A stretch of DNA of 64,000 nucleotides from Iodobacter arcticus. GTDB lineage: Bacteria; Pseudomonadota; Gammaproteobacteria; Burkholderiales; Chitinibacteraceae. Shown piece after piece: positions 1 to 9,202 of the stretch. Positions within the stretch are counted from its first letter, which is position 1. Each line of letters begins with the position of its first letter. The notes beneath the pieces were generated by a model, which worked only from the letters and a program-made list of their open reading frames with translations, did not search any database and was not told the origin of the DNA. Location of the stretch: assembly GCF_042664895.1 (NCBI RefSeq), contig NZ_JBHTBQ010000006.1, positions 248,001-312,000 of the forward strand. Direction: 5' to 3'. A program made the position numbers and the translations under genes.

Positions 1-3000
1 GACTAGAGCATCAGGAAATTAATCGTGATTTTGTGATTGGCGAGGCAGATCTTCTGCTCAATGCCTTGCTGGTTCGGCAAGGCCATCATCAGCACACGCT
101 TTGCTTAACGGCACATCATCTGGTTGTAGACGGCTGGTCTACGCCGATTATGCTGGGTGATCTGCTCCGCGCTTACGGCGAAGGCACTTTAGCTGCCACC
201 CGCGTCGATTACCCGACGGTGGTTAAGCAGCTGGCAGCTCGTCCGCTGGCGGCAACAAGGGAGATCTGGTCAGATGTGCTGGCCGGGGTAAAACCGACGC
301 TTTTATTTGGCAACAACCCTGAGCCTAGCAAGGTGAATACCCTGGAGCTGGTGGTGCCAAAGGCGCTGGAGCAGGCCTTAACTGCGCAGGCGCGTCAGCA
401 GGGTTTAACGCTCAATACCATGATGCAAGGAATGTGGGCCGCGCTGCTCTCAATCATGAGCGGGCGTAATGATGTGGTTTTTGGCTCGCCCGTATCGGGG
501 CGCTTTAGCCCGGTAAAAGGCATTGATGAGCATATTGGCTTATTTAGTAATACGCTGCCCGTGCGCGTCCGGCTTAATCCGCATCAGCCTTTGCTCGCCC
601 AATTAGCCGCCGTGCAGGCTCAGCAGATTCAGTTGCTGGAGCATGATGGTTTGGGCTTGGGTGAAATTCAGCGGCTGGCAGGAGCGCCCACCTTATTTGA
701 TACCCTGCTGGTGGTTGAAAACTACCCCGAGCAAGATGAATTGCTTGCACGGGATTACCGCGGGCTGCGGGTGGGGGCGCTGCGTAACCGAGGCTATACC
801 CATTATCCTTTAACCGTTCTGGTGCTGCCGGGCCAGCAATTACGCCTAGTGATTGAATATCGGGATGTGGTGCAGGACGCGGCTCAGTTGCCGGAGCGAA
901 TTTTAATGCTGCTGAACCATCTGGCGGATGAGGCTGATCTGCCATGGTCTGCTTTTAAACCGCAGATTCAGGCCGAGCAGGCATTGATTCAATCCCTGAA
1001 TGCAACGGATACCCCGCTGCCCGCGAATACCCTGTGCGATTTACTACAGGCGCAGGCAGAGCGAACGCCGGATGCCGTGGCTTTACAGGATGTGGAAAGA
1101 TCGCTCAGCTATCGGCAAATGCGGCTGGAGGTGGCGCAGCTTGCCGGGCACTTGCAAGCCGCAGGCGTGCGGGCGGGCGATATTGTGGCGGTGGCCCTGC
1201 CTCGCTCTGCCCATCTTAGCCTTGCTTTAATGGCAGCACTGCAAGTGGGAGCCGCCTATCTGCCCCTTGATGTGGGCTACCCTGATGAGCGCCTGAGCTA
1301 TATGGTGGCAGACGCCAAGCCGCGTTTAATCATCAGCGATAGCACACTGGCAGCCCGCTTTGCTGCAATGGGGCCTTTGCTGCTGGCAGATCGTCTGCCT
1401 GAGCAAGCGCCGCAGCATGATGCGGTAGCACTGACGCCAGACCATGCTGCCTATCTTTTATATACATCGGGATCGACTGGTCGCCCCAAAGGTGTGCTGG
1501 TTTCGCACCGTGCCATTGTGAATCGGCTGGTATGGATGCAGCATGAATACGCTTTGCAGGCCGACGATGTGGTGCTGCAAAAAACCCCTTGCAGCTTTGA
1601 TGTTTCAGTGTGGGAATTCTTCTGGCCCTTAATGTACGGTGCCAAACTCTTTATGGCGCCGTCTGAAGCACATAAAGACCCGGAAGAATTACTGCTGCTG
1701 ATTGCTGAGCAGCAGATTACAACACTGCATTTTGTGCCGTCGATGCTGGCTGCTTTTATTGCTCAGCCCAATGCCTTATCGCCAGATTGTGCCAGCCTGA
1801 GACGCGTATTTTGCAGTGGTGAAGCGCTGCCCCGCGAGCTGGCTGATCGCTACGCCGCGCTGATTGCCGCGCCCTTGCATAATCTTTACGGGCCGACCGA
1901 GGCAGCAGTGGATGTGACATACAAGCCTGCGCAGGATAAAGACGCGGGCACAGAGCGCGCAAGCAGCGTGCCCATTGGCCGCCCCGTGTGGAATACCCAG
2001 TTGCGCGTGCTGGATGCCTATTTGCGCGAGGTGCCGCTGGGTGTAGCAGGCGATTTATATCTGACAGGTGTGCAGCTGGCAGATGGCTATCTTGGGCGGC
2101 CAAGCCTCACGGCAGGGCGCTTTGTGGCAGATCCTTTTGCGGTTGGGGAACGGATGTATCGCACGGGTGATGTGGTGAGATACTTGCCAACGGGCGATGT
2201 TGAATACCTTGGCCGCAGCGATGATCAGCTAAAGATTCGTGGCCAGCGTATCGAGCTGGGCGAAATCGAGGCGGCACTCTTGCAGCAGCCGGGCATTGCC
2301 CGTGCCGTGGTACATGCTCGTTTACTAGGCGTGCAGACGGCAGCAACAGGCGCGGATGCACGCCAGTTGCTGGCCTATGCGATTGCCGAAGATAGCCAGT
2401 CACCGCCTGATTCTCTGGCCGTGCTTGCGGCGCTGGCACAAGTGCTTCCCGCCTATATGGTGCCGGTGGCGCTGATTTATCTGAGCGAGTTTCCTTTAAG
2501 CGCTAATGGCAAGCTGGATCGCAAAGCCTTGCCCGAGCCTGCTTTACTGGCGAATTCTGCCCGCCGCGCGCCCCGTGCCGGTCTGGAAAGCCAGATTGCG
2601 AATGTCTTTGCACAAATACTCGGGCAATCTGCCATTTCTGCCGACGATGATTTCTTTATGCTGGGCGGGCATTCCTTGATGGCGATGCGTTTAGCGGCCG
2701 CTTTGCGAAGTGAATTGAAGCGGCCAGTGTCGGTTGGGCAAATTATGGTGGCATCCAGCGTGCAAAAGCTGGCAGCGCTGCTGAGCGATGAGCAGCAGGC
2801 GAATGACCCAAATAACGCAGGCTTTGGCGAAGTGCTTTATTTGCGGGCAGGCCTTGGCAAGCCTCTTTTTTTTATCCACCCTGCTTCTGGCTTTGCATGG
2901 CAATACAGCGGCTTTGCCAGCCAGCTATCCAGCCAATGGCCTTTAATTGGCTTGCAGTCGCCAAGGCCGGACGGCGTGATTGCCACATGCGCCGATATGG

Positions 3001-3563
3001 ATGAGGTGTGCGAGCGGCATCTGGCTAATTTACTGCGTATTCAGCCGCAAGGCCCGTATCACTTACTGGGCTACTCTTTTGGCGGCGCGGTGGCGCATGG
3101 GCTGGCTGCAAGGTTGCAGGCGATGGGCGAACAAGTTGCTTTCCTAGGGCTATTCGATATGTATCCTCCTGAAGAGCAGGATTGGACCGCGCCTTCAGAA
3201 GAGGTTGCCAATACCGAGCTGGACAGGGAGCGCGAGCAATTTATGCTGGCGGCAGAAGAGGGCGCAGATGAATTTATGCTGCGTGAAAAAACCGAAATGT
3301 TTGAGCAGATTGTGGCCAACTACGCTGATGCCGTGCGCCTGTTATCCAAGGCACGCTCCCCCCGTTACGAGGGTAAAGCACAGCTGTTTGTAGCCAGCCG
3401 CACCTTGCCAGCAGATTGGGATATTCAGGCCAGCTGGGCTGCCTATGTGGCAGAGCTGGAAGTCCACTATCTGGATTGCGCCCACGAGGATATCGTCTCG
3501 CCCGAATCCTTAACGGTGCTCGGGCCTTTGCTCGATCAGATCCTGACTAAAACGCTGAGCTGA
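1..3563 (+). CDS. entF: EntF-like nonribosomal peptide synthetase, 5' end outside window
   Basis: This is the last part of a serine-activating NRPS module (C-A-T-TE) that would assemble an enterobactin-type catecholate siderophore. The frame is open from base 3, so the start lies upstream. Counting from the first in-frame GTG at 33, the condensation motif HHLVVDGWS is near residue 27, so about the first third of the C domain is missing. The adenylation domain follows, with YTSGSTGRPKG near 476, NLYGPTEAAVD, and YRTGD. The carrier motif GGHSLMAM has its phosphopantetheine serine near 881, and the thioesterase motif GYSFGG has its serine near 1015. Aligning the A domain by eye to GrsA gives D-V-W-H-F-S-L-V-D at the first nine specificity positions, which is the EntF serine code. 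The neighbours are Fep, EntS and EntA homologues. Whether more modules lie upstream cannot be seen. Confidence 0.95.
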   Translation, partial: LEHQEINRDFVIGEADLLLNALLVRQGHHQHTLCLTAHHLVVDGWSTPIMLGDLLRAYGEGTLAATRVDYPTVVKQLAARPLAATREIWSDVLAGVKPTLLFGNNPEPSKVNTLELVVPKALEQALTAQARQQGLTLNTMMQGMWAALLSIMSGRNDVVFGSPVSGRFSPVKGIDEHIGLFSNTLPVRVRLNPHQPLLAQLAAVQAQQIQLLEHDGLGLGEIQRLAGAPTLFDTLLVVENYPEQDELLARDYRGLRVGALRNRGYTHYPLTVLVLPGQQLRLVIEYRDVVQDAAQLPERILMLLNHLADEADLPWSAFKPQIQAEQALIQSLNATDTPLPANTLCDLLQAQAERTPDAVALQDVERSLSYRQMRLEVAQLAGHLQAAGVRAGDIVAVALPRSAHLSLALMAALQVGAAYLPLDVGYPDERLSYMVADAKPRLIISDSTLAARFAAMGPLLLADRLPEQAPQHDAVALTPDHAAYLLYTSGSTGRPKGVLVSHRAIVNRLVWMQHEYALQADDVVLQKTPCSFDVSVWEFFWPLMYGAKLFMAPSEAHKDPEELLLLIAEQQITTLHFVPSMLAAFIAQPNALSPDCASLRRVFCSGEALPRELADRYAALIAAPLHNLYGPTEAAVDVTYKPAQDKDAGTERASSVPIGRPVWNTQLRVLDAYLREVPLGVAGDLYLTGVQLADGYLGRPSLTAGRFVADPFAVGERMYRTGDVVRYLPTGDVEYLGRSDDQLKIRGQRIELGEIEAALLQQPGIARAVVHARLLGVQTAATGADARQLLAYAIAEDSQSPPDSLAVLAALAQVLPAYMVPVALIYLSEFPLSANGKLDRKALPEPALLANSARRAPRAGLESQIANVFAQILGQSAISADDDFFMLGGHSLMAMRLAAALRSELKRPVSVGQIMVASSVQKLAALLSDEQQANDPNNAGFGEVLYLRAGLGKPLFFIHPASGFAWQYSGFASQLSSQWPLIGLQSPRPDGVIATCADMDEVCERHLANLLRIQPQGPYHLLGYSFGGAVAHGLAARLQAMGEQVAFLGLFDMYPPEEQDWTAPSEEVANTELDREREQFMLAAEEGADEFMLREKTEMFEQIVANYADAVRLLSKARSPRYEGKAQLFVASRTLPADWDIQASWAAYVAELEVHYLDCAHEDIVSPESLTVLGPLLDQILTKTLS

Positions 3564-3564
3564 T

Positions 3565-3620
3565 AAAAAATACCCCGCTGATCGCTGATCGCTGATCATG
3601 TGAGGGCGGGGTATTTTTTT
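3565..3620. terminator. Bidirectional rho-independent terminator
   Basis: A 14-bp perfect stem pairs 3565-3578 with 3606-3619, with A and T tracts on both sides. It sits between the convergent NRPS gene and fepC and should end transcription from both. The loop contains three tandem GCTGATC-like heptamers. Confidence 0.9.
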
Positions 3621-3632
3621 GCATCTATCCAA

Positions 3633-4454
3633 TCAGCGCAAATGCGGCTTGCCCCGCGGGATAATCATTGGGGTGTGGCTGATCGGGTCGTCGATAATCA
3701 GGCAGGGCAGGCCAAAGACGTTTTCTACCAGCTCGGGCGTCATGATTTGGCGGGGCGTGCCTGTGGCTACAATTTGCCCTTCTTTCATCACGATTAGATG
3801 GCTGGCGTAGCGGCACGCATGGTTTAGATCGTGCAATACGGCTACCAGGGTGCGGCCCTGCTCATTCAGGGTGCGAAACAGCTCAAGCAGCTCGATCTGA
3901 TGGGCAATATCCAGATAGGTGGTTGGCTCATCAAGCAGCAAAATGGATGTTTGCTGGGCCAGTGCCATCGCCACCCAAACGCGTTGCCTTTGCCCGCCGG
4001 ATAGCGCGTCAACATTTTGCTCGGCAAGCTCGGTTATGCCTGTGGCATGCATGGCGCTGGCAACGGCGTCTTCGTCTTTTTGGCTCCATTGTTTCAGCAG
4101 GCTTTGATGCGGGTAGCGGCCACGGGCAACGAGATCGGCCACGCAAATGCCTTCGGGTGCGGTGGAAGATTGTGGGAGCAGGCCAAGCTGTGTGGCGACA
4201 AATTTAGCGGGGTAGCGGTGGATATCTTTGCCATCAAGGCTGATTTGCCCTGTGGATGGTTTGATTAGCCTCGCCAGACTGCGCAGCAGCGTTGATTTGC
4301 CACAGCCATTGGGGCCGATAATCACGGTAAAAGCGCCATCGCTAATTTGCAGATTAAGCTGCTCGCAAATCACGCGCTGCCCGTAGCCCAGCTGCAGGTT
4401 TTTACCTTGTAAGCGGCTGGTGACGGGAGGGGAGGGGTTAAGCCTTGCGGTCAT
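3633..4454 (-). CDS. fepC: Ferric siderophore ABC transporter ATP-binding protein (FepC-like)
   Basis: This 273-residue protein is the cytoplasmic ATPase that powers ferric-catecholate import through the FepD/FepG permease. It has a Walker A motif GPNGCGKST near residue 48, a signature motif LSGGQRQRV, a Walker B motif LLLDEPTTYLD and a switch histidine in VLHDLNH. The length is usual for the FepC/FhuC family. The ATG overlaps the fepG stop by 4 bp (ATGA), so translation is probably coupled and the three genes fepD-fepG-fepC form one minus-strand operon. Its neighbours (NRPS, entS, fepB, entA) point to a catecholate rather than haem or B12 as substrate. Confidence 0.93.
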   Translation of the reverse strand: MTARLNPSPPVTSRLQGKNLQLGYGQRVICEQLNLQISDGAFTVIIGPNGCGKSTLLRSLARLIKPSTGQISLDGKDIHRYPAKFVATQLGLLPQSSTAPEGICVADLVARGRYPHQSLLKQWSQKDEDAVASAMHATGITELAEQNVDALSGGQRQRVWVAMALAQQTSILLLDEPTTYLDIAHQIELLELFRTLNEQGRTLVAVLHDLNHACRYASHLIVMKEGQIVATGTPRQIMTPELVENVFGLPCLIIDDPISHTPMIIPRGKPHLR

Positions 4455-5551
4455 ATGCGTTTTGCTTCACAGAGTAAGAGCCAGATCAGGTAAACCCCGC
4501 CAATACTCACCGTAATGATGCCGACCGGAAATTGTTGGGGGAAGAATAAATGTTGTGCGGCTACGTCGGCCAGCAGTAGCAATAGCGCGCCCATTAAGGC
4601 TGAAAGATAGAGGGACGCCGCATTATTGCTGCCTATGCGCTTAACGATTTGCGGTGCAACAAGGGCAATAAAGGCAATTGGCCCGGTGGCTGCCGTGGCT
4701 GCGGCAATGAGGGCCACGCCAAGCGCCATCAGTTGCAGGCGAGTGCGCTCGGCTGGAACTCCCAGCGCGCTGGCACTATCGTCACCCATTTCTAAGAGCT
4801 GCATCCGGCGGCCAAGTAGCAGCGCCAGCAGCATGCAGCTAAGGCAAAACGCCGCAGCAGGCAGGCCTTTGGCCCATGACATGCCATTGAGCGATCCGGC
4901 CGCCCACAGCGCCACACTCATGGCGGCTTCTAGGCTGCCGGTAATGCTGAGCCAAGTATTAAATGCAGCCAGCATGGCGCTTACTGCAATCCCTACAATA
5001 ATTAGCCTGAAGCCGTGTATACCTTGCCGCCATGCTAGTAAATAAACCAAGAGTGCCGTCAGCAGGCCGCCAATAATGGCACCGGTGGCAATCTCCAAAT
5101 AGCCGCCGTTTAAAAGGATGATGGTAATCAGTGCGCCGGTATGCGCGCCGGTGCCAAAGCCAATTACATCGGGGCTGCCTAGCGGGTTTCGCACCAGTGA
5201 TTGAAAAATAGCCCCGCTCATGCCCAATGCCGCGCCAATCACAATCGCCATAAATACGCGTGGCAGCCGCCATTGGTTGATGACGATCATGGCGCGGCTG
5301 CTGCCTTCACCTTTTAGTGCGGCAAATACTTCGGCGTTTGAAAACGATAATGCACCCAGCTTTAAGGCCATCATTCCCAGCAGCAGGCAAGCCAGCGCAA
5401 GGATAAAAGCGAGCCGTAGCCCAGCCAGATTGAGCCGGAAGTTGATCGCTCCATTCGGTTTGCCAATGAGCATAGAGCGACGCGCCCATATTGATTCTGT
5501 GGCGATTGCTGGTTTAAGACTCTGGTCATGCTTAGAAATAACGGTGTTCAT
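4451..5551 (-). CDS. fepG: Ferric siderophore ABC permease (FepG-like)
   Basis: This is an inner-membrane permease of the FecCD family, 366 residues, paired with FepD to form the translocation channel. It has a short hydrophilic N-terminus, then about nine or ten hydrophobic segments. Typical family stretches are visible, such as LVRNPLGSPDVIGFGTGA and GPIAFIALVAPQIVKR. A TTG at 5578 would give nine more residues. The ATG at 5551 is preferred because it overlaps the fepD stop as ATGA, exactly as fepC overlaps fepG. It is the middle gene of the fepDGC operon. Confidence 0.92.
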   Translation of the reverse strand: MNTVISKHDQSLKPAIATESIWARRSMLIGKPNGAINFRLNLAGLRLAFILALACLLLGMMALKLGALSFSNAEVFAALKGEGSSRAMIVINQWRLPRVFMAIVIGAALGMSGAIFQSLVRNPLGSPDVIGFGTGAHTGALITIILLNGGYLEIATGAIIGGLLTALLVYLLAWRQGIHGFRLIIVGIAVSAMLAAFNTWLSITGSLEAAMSVALWAAGSLNGMSWAKGLPAAAFCLSCMLLALLLGRRMQLLEMGDDSASALGVPAERTRLQLMALGVALIAAATAATGPIAFIALVAPQIVKRIGSNNAASLYLSALMGALLLLLADVAAQHLFFPQQFPVGIITVSIGGVYLIWLLLCEAKRI

Positions 5552-6564
5552 GTGCGCACCTGTTTGCGGGCGAGCCAAATGAGCATCGGAGCGCCCACAA
5601 AGGCGGTGACAATCGATACGCGTAGCTCGCTAGCGACCAGTAGGCGGCCAATAATATCGGCACCGAGTAATAAAATGGGGGCCAGCAAAATAGTCAGTGG
5701 CAAAATTCGTCGCTGATCCGGGCCAACCAGCCAGCGGGCCACTTGCGGAATCATCAAACCAACAAACCCAATTGGCCCGGCAATGGCCGTGGTGGCACCC
5801 GTGAGCAGGGTAATGGCCAAAATGCTGAATGCCTGTGTGATCCATGGCCGCGTGCCTAGCGTTACGGATAATTCTGCACCCATGCTAAGCGCATTCAGCG
5901 GCCTTGCCAGAAGCAGCGCCAATGCGCTGCCGGTGATAATAGCGGGCAACACCATCAGCACCAGATCCAGATTGCGTACATCTAGCGTGCCTGCATTCCA
6001 GTAGCGGATACGATCAAATGCCATGGGGTTAAATAGCACCAGCCCCGAAGAAATACCGTGCATTACCGCGCCAATTGCCACTCCGGCCAGAATAAATCGG
6101 CTAGGGTCTAGCCTGCCCGCTCCCCAAACACCGACAAAATAAACCAGCAGGGTAGTGAGCAGGGCGCCTGTACAGGCAAAGCCAATAAAGGCGGCGGGTT
6201 GCTGAATATTAAACAGCGCCACGGCAAGCACTACGGCAAAGCTTGCCCCAGCATTCACCCCAAGCAAGCCCGGATCGGCCAGAGGATTACGCGTGAGGGC
6301 TTGAATCAGCGCGCCAGCGAGGCCCAGTGCTGCCCCGGCAAATAGGCCGAGCAGCGTTCTGGGCAGTCTGCTCTCCAGCACAATAATGCTGTCTGGGTGA
6401 AGGGCCGTGCCAAAGAAGCTGTCATAAACTACGGCCAGCGGAATAGGCTTGGCACCCATCGTCAGGCTAAGAGCCGCAATAAGGCAGAGCAGGATAAACA
6501 CTAAGGCATATCGGGAGCGGGTTTGCTGCCAGGAAATGGTGGTAGGCGTGCCAGATTTAATCAT
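5548..6564 (-). CDS. fepD: Ferric siderophore ABC permease (FepD-like)
   Basis: This is the second FecCD-type permease of the importer, 338 residues with about nine to ten membrane segments. Family stretches include LTRNPLADPGLLGVNAGA and GPIGFVGLMIPQVARWL. It is the first gene of the fepDGC operon. No convincing Shine-Dalgarno is seen before the ATG. A strong Fur-box match starts only 6 bp upstream of the start codon, so transcription probably begins very close to it and is shut off when iron is plentiful. Confidence 0.92.
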   Translation of the reverse strand: MIKSGTPTTISWQQTRSRYALVFILLCLIAALSLTMGAKPIPLAVVYDSFFGTALHPDSIIVLESRLPRTLLGLFAGAALGLAGALIQALTRNPLADPGLLGVNAGASFAVVLAVALFNIQQPAAFIGFACTGALLTTLLVYFVGVWGAGRLDPSRFILAGVAIGAVMHGISSGLVLFNPMAFDRIRYWNAGTLDVRNLDLVLMVLPAIITGSALALLLARPLNALSMGAELSVTLGTRPWITQAFSILAITLLTGATTAIAGPIGFVGLMIPQVARWLVGPDQRRILPLTILLAPILLLGADIIGRLLVASELRVSIVTAFVGAPMLIWLARKQVRT

Positions 6565-6569
6565 TAAAT

Positions 6570-6588
6570 GAGAATGTAAATCATATTC
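6570..6588. promoter_or_regulatory. Candidate Fur box before fepD
   Basis: The 19-mer GAGAATGTAAATCATATTC matches 14 of 19 positions of the classical Fur consensus GATAATGATAATCATTATC. It lies in the divergent fepD/entS intergenic region, right before fepD. The divergent entS promoter is over 200 bp away, with only a half-site like TTAATGATA near 6598. Confidence 0.7.
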
Positions 6589-6799
6589 ATTTCAATGCTT
6601 AATGATACCATAGTCGTCAATCTGGTGACAGATACAGCTCAAGCTGCGGGTGGCGGCTCTATTCATTTTATTTTCTGTAATAGCTCAAGCATTCAAGGCC
6701 CGGCTTTGGCCCGCGAAGAGACTAAAGGCTCGCTTTGCCGCTCAAGATTTGGGTGTTTGTGTGCGCCTCAGTACTTACTAACTTTTTTTTGGATTTCTA

Positions 6800-8083
6800 A
6801 TGAGTAAACCCAGATCGTCTATTTTTGTTGATTTTAGTCTGCTTAAAAATAATTCAAACTTTCGGTCTGTTTTTATAGCGCGTTTGATTTCGGTGCTCTC
6901 ACTGGGGATGCTCACCGTTGCGGTTCCTGTGCAGATTCATGCGCTCACTGGCTCGACCTTGCATGTTGGGCTGGCAGTGGCGCTGGATGGCGTGGGGATG
7001 TTTGTGGGCCTGATGTGCGGCGGTGTACTGGCTGATCGCTACGACAGACGCAAGCTGATTTTGATGGCCCGTTGCCTGTGTGGTATCGGCTTTTTAGTGC
7101 TGGCGTTGAACAGCTTTATTGCTGCGCCCTCCTTGCTTGCCCTGTATTTGGTGGCGGTTTGGGATGGTTTTTTTGGCGCGCTGGGGATTACCGCCCTGAT
7201 GGCGAGTATTCCGGCTTTGGTTGGGCGTGAAAACTTATCGGCGGCCGGGGCATTAAGCATGCTGACCGTTCGTTTAGGCGCTATTTTGTCTCCGGCTATT
7301 GCCGGTGTGGTGATTGCTTCGGCAGGGGTGAGCTGGAATTATCTGCTGGCAGGTCTTGGCACTTTGTGCACACTGATCCCCTTGCTGCGCTTGCCTTCAA
7401 TGCAGCCTGCCGTGGGGAAGCCAGAGCATCCGCTACGGGCCTTGGCTGATGGTGTGCAGTTCCTGATGCAAAGCCCCGTGGTTGGGGCCGTGGTGGTGAT
7501 GGGCACTTTGCAAACAATGTTGAGCGCTATTCGAGTGATGTTTCCGGTGCTGGCGGTGAGTGTGTATGGCGGAGGCGCATTTGAGGTAGGGCTGATGTAT
7601 TCGGCAGTGCCGCTAGGGGCGATGACGGGGGCGTTTACCAGTGGCTGGGTGGCGCGGGTGCAGCGGCCGGGCTTGCTACTGATTGCTGCGGTGATTTCTG
7701 CGGCGCTGGCGATTGTTGTGTTTGGCCTGATTTCTCATTTGCCATCGGGCTTGGTGGCGCTCGTTATTTTTGGCTATCTGGGCTCGATTAGTTCTTTATT
7801 GCAGTTCACCTTAGTACAGCAGCACACGCCGGATCGCTTGTTGGGGCGGGTTAATAGCTTATGGAGCGCACAAGATGTAGTAGGGGATTCTGTGGGGGCT
7901 TTGGGGCTAGGGGCTTTAGCCCGCGCATTTGCGCCACTGCTGGCGGTGTGCTCTTTTGCAGGCGGTATTGCACTACTCGGGGCTTTGCTGGGCATGGGGT
8001 TTAGCGGCTTGCGGCGCTTGCAGAATGCCCCGCCAAGCGCTGAGCCAGCGTTGCAAAGTGCGGTATCTGAGGCGGCTCATTAA
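6800..8083 (+). CDS. entS: Enterobactin exporter, MFS family (EntS-like)
   Basis: This is an inner-membrane major facilitator that exports the newly made catecholate siderophore to the periplasm. It has 427 residues and about twelve hydrophobic segments. It resembles E. coli EntS along most of its length. Examples are the N-terminal NFRSVFIARLISVLSLGML, GGVLADRYDRRKLI, ALVGRENL and LGRVNSLWSAQDVVGD. The start is supported by a modest GGA motif 7 bases upstream of the ATG. It is divergent from fepDGC and convergent with fepB, a common arrangement in enterobactin clusters. Confidence 0.93.
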   Translation: MSKPRSSIFVDFSLLKNNSNFRSVFIARLISVLSLGMLTVAVPVQIHALTGSTLHVGLAVALDGVGMFVGLMCGGVLADRYDRRKLILMARCLCGIGFLVLALNSFIAAPSLLALYLVAVWDGFFGALGITALMASIPALVGRENLSAAGALSMLTVRLGAILSPAIAGVVIASAGVSWNYLLAGLGTLCTLIPLLRLPSMQPAVGKPEHPLRALADGVQFLMQSPVVGAVVVMGTLQTMLSAIRVMFPVLAVSVYGGGAFEVGLMYSAVPLGAMTGAFTSGWVARVQRPGLLLIAAVISAALAIVVFGLISHLPSGLVALVIFGYLGSISSLLQFTLVQQHTPDRLLGRVNSLWSAQDVVGDSVGALGLGALARAFAPLLAVCSFAGGIALLGALLGMGFSGLRRLQNAPPSAEPALQSAVSEAAH

Positions 8084-8090
8084 AGCTTTT

Positions 8091-8128
8091 AGCCTGGCTG
8101 GCGCTACCGCACAGCCAGGCTGGCTTTT
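8091..8128 (+). terminator. Terminator hairpin after entS
   Basis: A perfect 10-bp stem pairs AGCCTGGCTG (8091-8100) with 8112-8121, then GGCTTTT follows. The short T run overlaps the convergent fepB stop codon, so efficiency is uncertain. Confidence 0.6.
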
Positions 8129-9110
8129 AATGGAAGTGCTGCTCAATTCGTTTCAGCATATTGCTGGCGCTGTAGTAGTCGATACGGAAAGTATCAAAGC
8201 CTACGGCGTAAACGCGATTGCTGGATATGGCCGGGTTTTGTTGCAGAAACTTATTGTTTTTGACTTTTGTTACGGTTGCATCATCGGCAGTAAAGAGCAG
8301 CATGGTTTTGCCTTGTAGCCCTGCAGAGAATTTCTCGCCTGTGAGCTGGGTAATGTCTTTGCGTATTCCCATGCTGATATCCCCTTTGGCGGCATCTGGG
8401 ATGGTGGCTAGCGTAAAGCCAAGATCCAGCAATAGCCGCCCTTGGGCAGAATTTGCCGTCCAGACATTTGCACCAGAGTTATCTTCGTAATAAACCATGG
8501 CAGTAGTGGGCTGGGGAGGCAGGTTTATTTTTTGCTTGGTGGCTTTGAGCTTGTTATCAAAGTCTTTGATTGCTGCCGTAGCATCTTGCTCATGCCCGGT
8601 GATGGCACCAAGTTGGGTTGCGATGGCTTGCCAATCTTTATCGTCATAATTAATGACCACGGTCGGGGCAATCTGGCTGAGCTGATCATAAATTTTACGG
8701 GCGGAATCGCCGCCAGTGGCCGACACAATAATCAGATCAGGATTGGCGGCTGCAATTGTTTCGGCATTGGGTTCGCCATGATAGAGCGGCTCTACTTTGC
8801 GCTCTTTAGCAATATGCGCCCATTGCCGAAAAAACCCCTGCTCATCCGAAGTTACCGTATTTACCGCACCCGTACCGCTACCAATTACAGGCGCATTAAT
8901 GGTGAGCAGCGTGCCGGTGAGCGTTACGCTGGTCGATACAATCCGCTGCGGAGGGGCCTTGATCGTGAGTTTGCCTTGGGGCGTGTCGAAAGTACGTGGC
9001 CAGCCACTTGCTTGTGTTTCGGTCTTGCTTGTTTGCTGGCTGGAATCGCAGCCGGAAAGCAGGGCGGCACTCATCAGAATAAAGGCCAGAAGGCCATGTT
9101 TAGTATTCAA
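8127..9110 (-). CDS. fepB: Ferric siderophore-binding lipoprotein (FepB-like)
   Basis: This 327-residue substrate-binding protein delivers ferric catecholate to FepDGC. It resembles E. coli FepB throughout, with PQRIVSTSVTLTGTLL, SATGGDSA, YDQLSQIAPT, ITGHEQ and a C-terminal FRIDYYSA. The N-terminus differs: after a hydrophobic stretch it has a lipobox LLSGC at residues 17-21, so it is predicted to be a membrane-anchored lipoprotein rather than a soluble periplasmic protein. It is transcribed alone, divergent from entA across a palindromic promoter region. Confidence 0.92.
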   Translation of the reverse strand: MNTKHGLLAFILMSAALLSGCDSSQQTSKTETQASGWPRTFDTPQGKLTIKAPPQRIVSTSVTLTGTLLTINAPVIGSGTGAVNTVTSDEQGFFRQWAHIAKERKVEPLYHGEPNAETIAAANPDLIIVSATGGDSARKIYDQLSQIAPTVVINYDDKDWQAIATQLGAITGHEQDATAAIKDFDNKLKATKQKINLPPQPTTAMVYYEDNSGANVWTANSAQGRLLLDLGFTLATIPDAAKGDISMGIRKDITQLTGEKFSAGLQGKTMLLFTADDATVTKVKNNKFLQQNPAISSNRVYAVGFDTFRIDYYSASNMLKRIEQHFH

Positions 9111-9202
9111 GGAAGACTCGCTTATGTGGGTTTGGGGGTGAGGTGTGCTGGCGCTATGGATGTATGGTTATGCAGCCCATCGGTAACACTTACAGCCTTA
9201 TT

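Noticed and set aside
574..945. A 123-codon minus-strand frame
   Set aside because: Shadow of the NRPS gene. No independent support.
6595..6807. A 70-codon frame between fepD and entS
   Set aside because: No ribosome site or recognisable sequence. It lies in the promoter region and overlaps the entS start.
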